Assembly: GCA_034770075.1 (NCBI GenBank)
Contig: CM068385.1
Span: forward strand, 51,406,746-51,470,745
From: Aralia elata
Taxonomy: Eukaryota > Streptophyta > Magnoliopsida > Apiales > Araliaceae
DNA: 64,000 nucleotides
Reading direction: 5' to 3'
The notes below the pieces were generated by a model. That model ran no database searches and was not told the origin of the DNA. It saw only the letters and a program-made list of their open reading frames with translations. The translations under genes were made by a program, and so were the position numbers. Every line of letters starts with the position of its first letter. Positions within the stretch are counted from its first letter, which is position 1. This document shows, one piece after another, positions 46,984 through 59,019 of the stretch.

Positions 46984-48308
46984 TAAATGGTGAAGTCAGG
47001 CTGACGACTATAAACCAAGCGCTTCATGGGAGGCAACCCAAGTCTAATTTTTAATTTTTTTTTTAATTTTTTTTATTAGGTTTCATAGTAGTTAATAAAT
47101 TTGCTTCTAATGTGTTTACAGGTTATTCGAGTCCAATTAAAGTGCAATGCCTTGTTCATTCCAATGTGCCTAGCCTATTCTTCAGACTTAACAAACAAGG
47201 AGGAAGATTGCTATATTTTCAGGGAAGTCCTTTGCTTTACTTTTTCCTATTTTAGTCATTGAGGACAATGTCTGGTTTAAGTTTGGGGGTGTGGTCTTGT
47301 TTTGTGTTATTTATTTTAGTTTATTAAGGTCGTATGTTAGTTAGTATGTTTTTAGGATAGGTGAGCAATGGTTTAATTTGAATTTGATTATGGCCAATGA
47401 TAAGAAAAAAATGGATTTTTTTTAACTCTTGTGAAGTTGAGAAGCATGCTTACTTTATATTTTGATTTATGAGTTGGATTTACACTATTTGTGATCTTTT
47501 TGAACTTCAAAGCACATATCCATCTGTTTAGCTAGTTGTGTCTTAAGGAAAAAAATTTTGGTTGAATACTTGTGAAAGATATCATTGAAATTTTAAAATC
47601 TTATTTGAGCTTCATTCAAAACGAAATTTAGGCATTAATATAAGTTTGGGGGAAATCTTGGGTTATTGAAAATTTTGAAAATTGTGAAACCTTCCTGAGT
47701 TAGAATGATAAATCATGTGGTGGGTTGAGATGGAGCGTAAAACGCACTCACCCATAAACACAGGCACGAGAAGGAGCATAAAACGCACTCGTGCGAGAGA
47801 AAACGGGATGGAGCGTAAAACGCACTCACTAAAAAAGGAAAGAAAAAATAAAAAAAAATTGTGTTTTGAATTACTTGGGAAGGGTTCAATGTGCTTAAAT
47901 GTATGAAATATCTTTTTGATTCTCTAAATTTTATGTTTAGCCTTTATTAGCGGAGATTGATGTGAAAGCAGGTTTTTTAGAGTTGATTTGAAAATCTTTT
48001 ATGAGTATTTGATTATATGATCTAGTGTGAGTCATGGCTGGTTGAACATTTGGATGCACACACATGCAACTAAATGATCATGAGTAGTTGTGGAACTGAT
48101 GATTAGGTTGAAATTTTAGGCTTTGCATGTTTTCAAAAAAAAAAAAATTATTCTTGAGTTAACATTAGAAGAAATCTTTGAGGCTATTATGCAAATTTGT
48201 ATTGATTCATTGCTCAAGTCGTGTGAGTTGTTATTTAGAATTAGTTGTTATAGTTGTTGTTCTTAGTGTTTGCTTGAGGACAAGCAAAGATTTAAGTTTG
48301 GGGGTATT
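46984..48308 (+). other. 3' internal region of Athila B with repeated PPT-like motifs
   Basis: It holds the landmark GGGAGGCAACCCAA (about 47027), then AAGTTTGGGGG at 47279, 47642 and 48294. The last is the real polypurine tract, touching the 3' LTR. Three copies of GGAGCRTAAAACGCACTC lie at 47732-47835. No ORF is credible. Confidence 0.8.
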
Positions 48309-50022
48309 TGATGAGTGAGTTTTACACCTACGAATTGAGTACGTTTGGCTTAATAATTTGTGAGTTCTTAAGTATTTTAAGTTAGTATTAGGTATTTATA
48401 GTGTTTTTATGTTATTTTGTAGGAATGAGCAAGGAAACGCAATTCGAACATCTTTTGGAGTACAACATGCGAGCAAATGCGAGAAGGGAAGATTGCAGGG
48501 CTTTTAACATTAAAATGGATGCATGTTCTTGGTTTAAAACTTGGATTTTATTGTAGATTTACTTCTTAGCTTTCCAGAACATCTTGAATCGTCCCAATCG
48601 GAGTTCGGATGCGAGAGTTATAACATTTTTATCAATAGTGATCAAAGTTTGGAGTTGCCATTTACATAGTAGCTACTTGAAGCCCAATTTCGACCTTGAT
48701 CCAGATAGAATCTCTCAATGCTCAAAGAATGAAAGTTGTAGATCTCGTCGAGAGCTTCGATTTGATAGGTGGCAGGCCTCGTAACTCCTCCCGGATCAAA
48801 AGTTATGGCCATTTTACCAACCAATGTTGCAGCAGAAATTGGACTAGCGCGGCCGCGCCAGTTTCTATTTCATTTTGGGCGCGGGCGCGCCCAACACCAG
48901 AGAGGGGTCGCGGCCAGACTTAGTTTTGACGCGTTTTTGCATGTTTTTGACTCCAAATTGGATTGGGTTTCCTCCTAAGCTTGGGATTTGACTTATAACC
49001 TATAAATACATGATGTGAGGCATAGAATAGGAGAGATTTGGCTACTTTTTGCTAACCCTAGTTTGGAGATCTTACTAGTTTTTGCTAACCTTAGTTTGGG
49101 AGAAAGAGAGGGAGGCTTGAAGCAATTGAGCACGCACAAAGGATTCAATTAAGGAGCTGAAGGAGAGACTCAAGGATTGCAATTACAGATTCTATTCTCT
49201 TCTCTATCTCTTATTTTGTATTCTTGAATGCTTTATCAATTGTGGATTATGGATTTTAATTCAATCATGAACTAATTTCTTTTTAAGATTACAATGGATC
49301 TTATTACGTAGCTTTTATTAATATGCTTCCTTGTTAATTATTGTTGATTATTATTAGATTGTCTATTATGATTTGTGATTAGTTGCTTAATTGCTTGATC
49401 AACAATTACCGTGGTAATCTATATGAACTTGAGAGATGGATTATAGATTTAGACCTAATCATAATAGCATGTGATTGTGTATTCTGCTGTCGATGGAATT
49501 CATGATTTGTGTTTAGGATAGAGATATACCTATACGCCGCATGTAATCTGAAAGAGAATCTGTGCTTTAAATCCTTTTTAATTGTAATTCACATAGAGAT
49601 ATAGTGAATTAGTTAACTAGGGTGTTCATCTTAATTCTATCTTATATGGATTTAAGTTGATTCGTTTATGATACATCGAGAGATGATTATAAATATTGAT
49701 GAGTTCTTGATTAACAATCCGAAATAATTAATATAACTTAACAGGAAGTGTATTAATTCAAGTGAAGCATTAAGGGAAATTGTAATCTTAAGCCTTTTTA
49801 TCTGAATTCAATTCTTGGTAGTTAGTAATTAGTTAGTTTAGTACTTTATTTTCAAAATTCACAATCTTAATCAATTGTTTAAATAAAGTTAATTTGATTA
49901 TGAGTTAGTATTTGGTAATTATTATTAAATAATTCTCTGTGAGTTCGACACTCTCTTATCACTTTATTACTTGTTGATCGTGTACACTTGCACGTATTTA
50001 TTGATTGTTAAATCGACAAACA
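48309..50022 (+). repeat. 3' LTR of Athila B, 1714 bp
   Basis: TGATGAGTGAG to GACAAACA, followed by ACATA (50023-50027), the same 5 bases as 42647-42651. It is nearly identical to the 5' LTR once the solo LTR is removed. GC cores are at 48846-48859 and 48878-48891. Confidence 0.93.
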
Positions 50023-50557
50023 ACATACTTGAAAGATAATAACTTGAGTGTGAGTTAGGGAAACTTGCTCAATATAAAAGTTGAGTAAGATGGAACTTGC
50101 CTGTACCGTCGATTACTGCTACGCAATTTAACTTATTCTCTTATGAAAGACCTATCAGTTATAAGATTGATCTTTCAATTAGCAACACATATACCTCATA
50201 ACACTACTTCTAATATTTAAGCACATAAGCAAATATTAGATAGCACCTTACACGTTCATAATTCTAAAACTAGCACACATCGAGTCTTTAACAGTGTTCA
50301 ATATAGTATGCTGAGTGGTTTCCCACAAACAACCAACAAACTAGTTTCCGTCTCGTCTACACTGTTTTCACAGTGAGTTAGATCGGTTGCTAGTTCGTAT
50401 ATACCTCCGCTCCCTGAAGGAATTGTTTAGCCCAGCTACTATACATCAACTATTAAAGAGTACGATTGTACCACTATTTTATTATAAATTGTATGACTTA
50501 ATACTAAGTCTTTCATTTTATAAGTTCTTCTTTATAATCCATTAAGCCTGAACACCT

Positions 50558-50703
50558 AATTCAGTAAGTTGGATTATCTACACATACTAATCCAGCAACC
50601 TGGATTCGAACTATCCTACAATCCAGCACCCTGGATTCACTAATTCAGTAAACCATATTTACCAATTCAGCAAGCCAGATACTACAATCCAGCAAGCTGG
50701 ATT
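50558..50703. repeat. Dyad array of 18-bp AATCCAG/CTGGATT units
   Basis: Units start at 50558, 50589, 50620, 50642, 50664 and 50686, giving steps of 31, 31, 22, 22 and 22 bp. The best copies, such as AATCCAGCAACCTGGATT, have perfect 7-bp arms. Related units occur at 53669, 53690, 53712 and 53734 (steps 21-22). Confidence 0.9.
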
Positions 50704-50730
50704 CAACTGTAAATTCCTATTTTAGTTGAC

Positions 50731-51369
50731 ATTTAACAGTCGGTTAAATGTTTAAAGCTTTACTTGACTTCGTATTGAGAGCCTCTCATTCCATATAATT
50801 GATTAAGGTTAATTATGTAACCTTTTATATCAAGTCCCTTTATAACTGTCTTCGATTGCTACTTAACATTTAGTTAAGTCTTAAATCTTATCTTTACATC
50901 ACGTTGGATGTATAATTATCGTTAACAATATTAAGGTTAACGTTCGTCTTATCCTTCTTTAAAGTTCTCTTTTGATCGACACTTAACGTTTGGTTAAGTA
51001 GTCTTAGTCTGAAGTTACATTATATCAATGTATTATCTTCATTAAAGTTAATTAAATAACTCTCTCATCTTGCCTTTAGATAACTTCTTTTTAATGTTTA
51101 CTTAACACTTTAGCTAAGTTCTTATACTCTTGTATTCACCTCCTTCACATGTTTATTAGGTTGATAGAATAATTACCTCAACATTCAAGTCATCATTTAA
51201 CTTCATATTATACCCTCAAGGTATTTCTCTCAAATAATACTTAACATGTAGTTAAGTCCTTATCAAATGTCTCCACATCGTTTTGGAGGTATATTAGATT
51301 AATTAAAAAAAAATCTTTAATCAAGCTTTCGCTTAACTTCTCCCATTTATACTTAACATCTAGTTAAGT
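50731..51369. repeat. Six ACTTAAC/GTTAAGT hairpins about 120 bp apart
   Basis: They occur at 50731, 50861, 50981, 51100, 51239 and 51351, each with 7-bp arms and a 4-6 base loop (for example ACTTAACATTTAGTTAAGT). The DNA between is diverged, so either the hairpins are kept while a 120-bp tandem repeat decayed, or the sites arose separately. Confidence 0.9.
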
Positions 51370-52592
51370 ATTTAAACTTTTAAAATATAACCCATTATGG
51401 TTAATCTTTATCTCACTATTCAAGATTTACACTTTATAATACCTAGAACGGTAATTAGTAGGTTCGGAACGCTTTACGGTTCATAAAACGCAAGCCCGAC
51501 ACCTTTTGTTCGCATCCGGTCGAGCAACATCTTTAAAACGCCCATTTTGACCTTTTCCCAAAATCTCAAATTTTAGTTTTTATTACATAAAATTATAGCA
51601 TTATCCTTAAGCTTTTTAAAACATCTTGAATTATCAAATTTGGACTTCGTACGCAAAAGTTATGCTTATTTTAGTTTTGGATGTCAAAATTACATTGCCT
51701 AGCTCGCGAATTTCAGACCCAACCTCGCTTAAACAGTCATAACTTCTTCGTTATTTACAATTTTTGGGTGATTCCAGTGGCCACGCGAAGCTAACTTCCG
51801 TATCTACAATTTTGTCCTACTGAAATTTGTCCAGTTCCCAACACAACAATACAGAAATCGCTTGTAAAGGGGGCTGACCCCGAATTTCGCTGGACAGTTT
51901 TGCCTATTACTTAGAATGGCCATAACTTTTTGCTCCGAAGTCAGAATTGGTCCGTTTTGGAGTCTATGGAAAGTTTATACAGTGTACAATAACATACCAA
52001 AAGTCCAAAATTTTTAGAGTAATCTAGCTAGCCCTTAATTTTTTAATTTTGGGCAGCAGCTCCCTCGTTCTTTCTCTCCTCTCCGTTTGATTTTCGTATC
52101 TTGAGTTTTACACCACCAAATCAAACGATTTCAAGTTCTATGAACTCATAACTCATAATATTACAACATATTAAATCTATATAATTTTTTATCCATACCC
52201 ACTAAGCGGATCTAAGGATCAAAAGAAAATGGGGGTAAAGAGTTTTAAGAAATTATTTCTTAGATCCAAGCTTGATAACCCATCAAAGCTCTAGATCCAA
52301 CCATGAATCATCATAAATCATGTAGATCTATCAATATAAAGTATAATAACACTAACCCAAAGCTAGATCCAAGCTTAATCACAAGAAAAATGGACAGAGT
52401 TTTGAGATTTACCTTTTTGGATTTTATTTCCTTTTATTTCTCTTTCCTTCCATGGATCTTCCATGGCTTCCTTCTTCCTTCATGGTAGCCAAGCCTTCTC
52501 TCTCTCTCTCCCTCTCTCTTCCTCGGTCGAACCTTTCTCTCTCTTCCTCCTTTCCTTTTGTTGCCGAGAATGAGAAAATGGGGAGTGAATGA

Positions 52593-52644
52593 GATATATA
52601 TATATATATATATATATATTACTTCCCTTTTCATTTCTTATCCT

Positions 52645-52683
<39 letters not shown>
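52593..52683. repeat. Two (AT)n microsatellites in LTR C
   Basis: (AT)n runs at 52593-52618 and 52645-52683, separated by a short unique stretch. Confidence 0.95.
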
Positions 52684-52686
<3 letters not shown>

Positions 52687-55087
52687 CTTTCCCCCAAGTC
52701 TATTATTACATAATTAATTAAATCATTTGGGTCATGAAATAAAATACTTCAACCCACATAATCACTCTATCCTAATATTTAATTAGGATTTCTTTTCCAT
52801 AAAATTTGGAATTCAAAATAATTATTCACTTACATTTATTTATATAACTCAATTAAATTCTTTCTTAATTAAGTCAAAATAAATAATAATTGAGATATAT
52901 TGAAATAAGTCTCTCTCACATTATTTTTACTAGTACACTTCAATCGCCATCATTAATCCCCATACTTAACATATAAAGATTAATTTATAATACCTCATGT
53001 TATTTGTTTATTATATAATAAACAATTATATATACAATCTCATAAGATTGCTATTCATTTATCTCTCATATTCATCCTATATATACCTCAACATAATTTA
53101 ATATGTTGAGACATACCATATAAACCACATAGATCAAACACTATGCTTTTCCAATAGCTATAACCCTTCGGTTATTCAATTTTTTTCATTCATAATATAT
53201 AATATATTAGGTTATATAGTTCTTTTATTACACTCTACCCCGTCGATAAATATACATATTCACAATATATATATTTACCTTATCATCAAATAATTAATAT
53301 TTCCTATATAATAGGCTTGACATTCAACCTCATGTCTTATCAAATATCTCTTTATACTATTTGCTAAGCTTCATAAGCCTTTATTATATGACTTGTCATA
53401 TACAGTTCACTTATCATGATCTTAATCCCTCTTGGATTTTTATTAAATTCTAATACTTGACTACTAGGTTAGTCTCATTTAATTAACACTACCGCACCTA
53501 GTTCATCTCTTCCCAATTTAATATCTTTGGGTTCTCTGAAACTACCATTCAGGCTCAGTTTCCATTAATCTGTATGATCAATTTAATTAAACTTTCTAAG
53601 TATAGGTATATATATAATTATACATATACTCATTCTCTTGTTCCTTATTATAACAAGTTAACATCACTAATACAGCAAACTGCTTTTCTAATTCAGCAAA
53701 CTGAATACACTAATTCAGCAAACCGAATACACTAATTCATACTCTTCTCTCTCTTTGTTATCTAAACCTTTCATTTATGGAAAGTTTCCAAACTTTCCAT
53801 TTATGAAAAGTTTCTACCCTTCCATTTCTTTGGGCTTCTTTAACTCAAGGTTGGTTAAAATATGGTCAACCTAGTTTACTCATCCTTTGGCTAATTTGTT
53901 TGGTTACTCATAAAATCCTAACACATTAAATCCTTACTCATAGCTTGGCTTATAATAAATCCCTCTTGGACTATCAATTATCATACATTTGGGCTTATAT
54001 TTAAAATACCCACTTCACATCTAGGCAATCCCATATTGGGCTACCATAATTAATCCTCTTATTCAAATTCCCTACATTAATCACACTAGTTAATTACCTA
54101 ATGATGATCACCCTTCTCGTTTGCCAATCAAGGCCAACATTCAAGTTATGTTAATTCATAACATAGTTTTATCTTGTTTCTCATTAATTAACCTAATTAA
54201 TTACTCACCTAGGCTTGGATCATTACCATCCTACCCTTCATCCTACACTTTCTATTTATGGAAGGTCTCTAACCTCTTCTTATTGGTGGACATCTATACA
54301 CCACAACTTTCCTTTTATAGAGAATTCTAAAACTTTCCATTTATGGAAAACTTCTCCTCTCGTATTTTTGAATAGTAAATACGCTCTTATACTCCATATA
54401 AACGCTATTCGGGAATGTGAAAATTCGAAAAGCGAAGAAGCGTTTCTCGCGTGAATAGTGTTTCCCGCGTTATTTTCTAAGAAAATATTTTTCCTCTACG
54501 ATTCATTAATGCTTATATCGTATCACATAACACATTGATTAGATCGCAGAAATCCATCTTCATTGATCACTTAAAATCATAATACACAAATATATCATTG
54601 CTTCTTTAAACTTTCTACTTATGGAAAGTTTCTAGGGTAGCTTCTCTAACCCCATCTAGCTGATACATGTTTGTATACCCATATATCTCTGTATACCACC
54701 TTATCAATTCTAGGGTTTCAATCCCTTACATATCGTTTCACACATTTAATTTCTAACACAGAGATTAGGTTAAAGTGTTTAATCATCTCTACACAATCAT
54801 CTTATTCAAAACTAGGTTTTAAACTCAACCCTTATAAGGATTCCATCATCAGAATCACTACTACCGAAACGCTCAAGTTCGGTTAACTTCTAAACTCTTG
54901 CGACATTTATTTCATCGCATAAACTTATTGAATACGTCCTCAATTCATATAAGTTCTTTCAAAACCAAAGAAAATATTGAGTCATTTCTCTACACATTTG
55001 TCTGTTAACAATCTAGGTTTTGACTTTAACCTTTATTCAATATTTGAGACCTTATTTACAAGTCTCATAACTATCCAGGATATTACA

Positions 55088-56627
55088 CTTACACTACTTA
55101 CACACATCACCAACTTGTCACTTTCATTCCCTTTTTGCTCCTACTAATGCAACTTTGGATAAAACAAAAGCAAAAGTCTACCCACTTGTTTTAATTTTTT
55201 TTTCCTTTTCTTTTAATAAGAATACTTGCACAATTATATATATGTATAAATATACTAATGCATATATATATAAATACACCAATACATACTCTTCTCTCTC
55301 TTTGTTATCTAAACCTTTCATTTATGGAAAGTTTCCAAACTTTCCATTTATGGAAAATTTCTACCCTTCCATTTCTTTGGGCTTCGTTAACTCAAGGTTG
55401 GTTAAAATATGGTCAACCTAGTTTACTCATCCTTTGGCTAATTTGTTGGGTTACTCATAAAACCCTAACACATTAAATCCTTACTCATAGCTTGACTTAT
55501 AATAAATCCCTCTTGGACTATCATACATTTGGGCTTATATTTAAATTACCCACTTCACATCTAGGCAATCCCATATTGGGCTACCATAATTAATCCTCTT
55601 ATTCAAATTCCCTACATTAATCACACTAGTTAATTACCTAATGATGATCACCCTTCTCGTTTACCAATCAAGGCCAACATTCAAGCTTTGTTAATTCATA
55701 ACATAGTTTTATCTTGTTTCTCATTAATTAACCTAATTAATTACTCACCTAGGCTTGGATCATTACCATCCTACCCTTCATCCTACACTTTCTATTTATG
55801 GAAGGTCTCTAACCTCTTCTTATTGGTGGACATCTATACACCACAACTTTCCTTTTATAGAGAATTCTAAAACTTTCCATTTATGGAAAACTTCTCCTCT
55901 CGTATTTTTGAATAGTAAATACGCTCTTATACTCCATATAAACGCTATTCGGGAATGTGAAAATTCGAAAAGCGAAGAAGCGTTTCTCGCGTGAATAGTG
56001 TTTCCCGCGTTATTTTCTAAGAAAATATTTTTCCTCTACGATTCATTAATGCTTATATCGTATCACATAACACATTGATTAGATCGCAGAAATCCATCTT
56101 CATTGATCACTTAAAATCATAATACACAAATATATCATTGCTTCTTTAAACTTTCTACTTATGGAAAGTGTCTAGGGTAGCTTCTCTAACCCCATCTAGC
56201 TTATACATGTTTGTATACCCATATATCTCTGTATACCACCTTATCAATTCTAGGGTTTCAATCCCTTACATATCGTTTCACACATTTAATTTCTAACACA
56301 GAGATTAGGTTAAAGTGTTTAATCATCTCTACACAATCATCTTATTCAAAACTAGGTTTTAAACTCAACCCTTATAAGGATTCCATCATCAGAATCACTA
56401 CTACCGAAACGCTCAAGTTCGGTTAACTTCTAAACTCTTGCGACATTTATTTCATCGCATAAACTTATTGAATACGTCCTCAATTCATATAAGTTCTTTC
56501 AAAACCAAAGAAAATATTGAGTCATTTCTCTACACATTTGTCTGTTAACAATCTAGGTTTTGACTTTAACCTTTATTCAATATTTGAGACCTTATTTACA
56601 AGTCTCATAACTATCCAGGATATTACA
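55088..56627 (-). repeat. Extra tandem copy of the LTR A tail, 1540 bp
   Basis: It begins CTTACACTAC and ends GGATATTACA, then the same begins again at 56628. It corresponds to LTR A 34577-36122. Near 55870 it shares AACTTCTCC with the C tail (54350) rather than with A, so it looks like a hybrid made by unequal crossing-over between the C tail and the A' tail. The repeated small ORFs at 55155, 55258, 55755 and 56211 are copies of one another and non-genic. Confidence 0.85.
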
Positions 56628-58117
56628 CTTACACTACTTACACACATCACCAACTTGTCACTTTCATTCCCTTTTTGCTCCTACCAATGCAACTTTGGAT
56701 AAAACAAAAGCAAAAGTCTACCCACTTGTTTTAATTTTTTTTTCCTTTTCTTTTAATAAGAATACTTGCACAATTATATATATGTATAAATATAGTAATG
56801 CATATATATATAAATACACCAATACATACTCTTCTCTCTCTTTGTTATCTAAACCTTTCATTTATGGAAAGTTTCCAAACTTTCCATTTATGAAAAATTT
56901 CTACCCTTCCATTTCTTTGGGCTTCGTTAACTCAAGGTTGGTTAAAATATGGTCAACCTAGTTTACTCATCCTTTGGCTAATTTGTTGGGTTACTCATAA
57001 AACCCTAACACATTAAATCCTTACTCATAGCTTGGCTTATAATAAATCCCTCTTGGACTATCATACATTTGGGCTTATATTTAAATTACCCACTTCACAT
57101 CTAGGCAATCCCATATTGGGCTACCATAATTAATCCTCTTATTCAAATCCCTACATTAATCACACTAGTTAATTACCTAATGATGATCACCCTTCTCGTT
57201 TGCCAATCAAGGCCAACATTCAAGCTTTATTAATTCATAACATAGTTTTATCTTGTTTCTCATTAATTAACCTAATTAATTACTCATCTAGGCTTGGATC
57301 ATTACCATCCTACCCTTCATCCTACACTTTCTATTTATGGAAGGTCTCTAACCTCTTCTTATTGGTGGACATCTATACACCACAATTTCTCGTATTGTTG
57401 AATAGTAAATACACTCTTATACACCATATAAACGCTATTCGGGAATGTGAAAATTCGAAAAGCGAAGAAGCGTTTCTCGCGTGAATAGTGTTTCCCGCGT
57501 TATTTTCTAAGAAAATATTTTTCCTCTACGATTCATTAATGCTTATATCGTATCACATAACACATTGATTAGATCGCAGAAATCCATCTTCATTGATCAC
57601 TTAAAATCATAATACACAAATATATCATTGCTTCTTTAAACTTTCTACTTATGGAAAGTTTCTAGGGTAGCTTCTCTAACCCCATCTAGCTTATACATAT
57701 TTGTATACCCATATATCTCTGTATACCACCTTATCAATTCTAGGGTTTCAATCCCTTACATATCGTTTCACACATTTAATTTCTAACACAGAGATTAGGT
57801 TAAAGTGTTTAATCATCTCTACGCAATCATCTTCTTCAAAACTAGGTTTTAAGCTCAACCCTTATACGGATTCCATCATCAGAACCACTACTACCGAAAC
57901 GCTCAAGTTCGGTTAACTTCTAAACTCTTGCGACATTTATCTCATCGCATAATCTTATTGAATACGTCGTCAATTCATATAAGTTCTTTCAAAACCAAAG
58001 AAAATATTGAGTCATTTCTCTACACATTTCTCTGTTAACAATCTAGGTTTTGACTTTAACCTTTATTCAATATTTGAGACCTTATTTACAAGTCTCATAA
58101 CTATCCAGGATATTACA
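56628..58117 (-). repeat. LTR A', terminal part
   Basis: It matches LTR A 34577-36122 with a deletion of about 55 bp near 57385. It ends GGATATTACA at 58117, and AATTT follows, matching the left flank at 31167-31171. Confidence 0.88.
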
Positions 58118-59019
58118 AATTTAACTACCGATTGGGCTATGATAAACTATGAGTTAGCAAGAAGGAGACTAGTTATTGTTGTGCGGAGTAATAAGGAAGG
58201 AAATTATGGCTTAAAAGCATGTACAAAGGCTTATGAAATCTGCTCTTGAAAATAATGCCCATACCATGTTTGATAAATTGCTTCTTAGAGATTTTTAAGC
58301 TCAAAAAGAGCAATTGAGGTGAGGTAATGAACAAGGACTCTTTATACATGTTATATTAAGTAAATTAAGTGGTTTTTGTAAGCTTAATGGGATTAGAAAA
58401 ATGTTTTGGAGTGAATAACATGTTAAAGCTCGGTCTAAAAACTGTCTCAACAGAGCAGTTTGGTGGCTCTGTTAGACTGCTCTAAAACGATCAAATTAGC
58501 TGAGTTGTATTTTTAAAAAAATACTATGATATACCTTCTATATCATGCTTAAGTTTGGTTGTAATTGGATTTATGGTTTGAAAGTTAAAAATGTGCAAAG
58601 TGGCCTAGTTGGTGTGAGGGGCTATTGAGCCAGAGCAGCTGCTGTAGGCAGCAGCGCGCACGCTGTGCGCTACGCTACAGCAATTGGCTAGGATGGCTTG
58701 TTTAGTGTAGTTGTTTAGGGGCGTTGCAGTTGTTTAGTGTGCTCATATTCGATAATTGGTATATATTCTATGTTACATATACCAAATATATTGCTATCAT
58801 ATATAGCTCACATATGTAAATGTAACTCATAAATAAATGTTATAAAAATATGTTGTATATTCAAAGGCAATACCTGATATTGTTATATTCACACCTAATA
58901 GTTACACCCAATTAATAAGTTATGAGTTATTCACGTATGATAGCTTCAGTTCTTAATTTCATCTGGTGTGAGATATAATTCACATATCACTCAAGAATGA
59001 GTCCTTGGTACAGATTTCT
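58118..59019. other. Right flank of the nested complex
   Basis: Non-coding as far as I can see. A short open stretch (WAMINYELARRRLVIVVRS) at 58130-58250 is not recognised. A GC block at 58631-58675 has AGCAGCTGCT and the perfect dyad GCGCAC-GCT-GTGCGC (58656-58670), similar in style to the LTR arrays. It may be part of another old LTR. Confidence 0.4.

Larger units (their letters stand above)
50023..55087 (-). repeat. LTR C, right part
   Basis: It continues LTR C after Athila B. Blocks in order are a dyad array AATYCAG...CTGRATT (50558-50703), six ACTTAAC/GTTAAGT hairpins (50731-51369), a stretch shared with LTR A (51700-52050), pyrimidine tracts and (AT)n (52430-52683), and a second AATTCAGC array (53669-53740). 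From 53738 to 55087 it is almost the same as the tail of LTR A, much closer than the rest, which suggests conversion or recombination with A. It ends GGATATTACA, followed by CTTAC. Confidence 0.75.

Noticed and set aside
31172..58117. One intact chromovirus element with two LTRs
   Set aside because: The second LTR is preceded by copied host flank, not by a primer site, and there is no pol. The simple reading fails despite matching AATTT flanks.
53746..58249. Recurrent ORFs of 60-94 codons (four families of near copies)
   Set aside because: All lie in tandem copies of the LTR tail in the antisense direction, with low-complexity Ser/Leu/Tyr composition and no domain.
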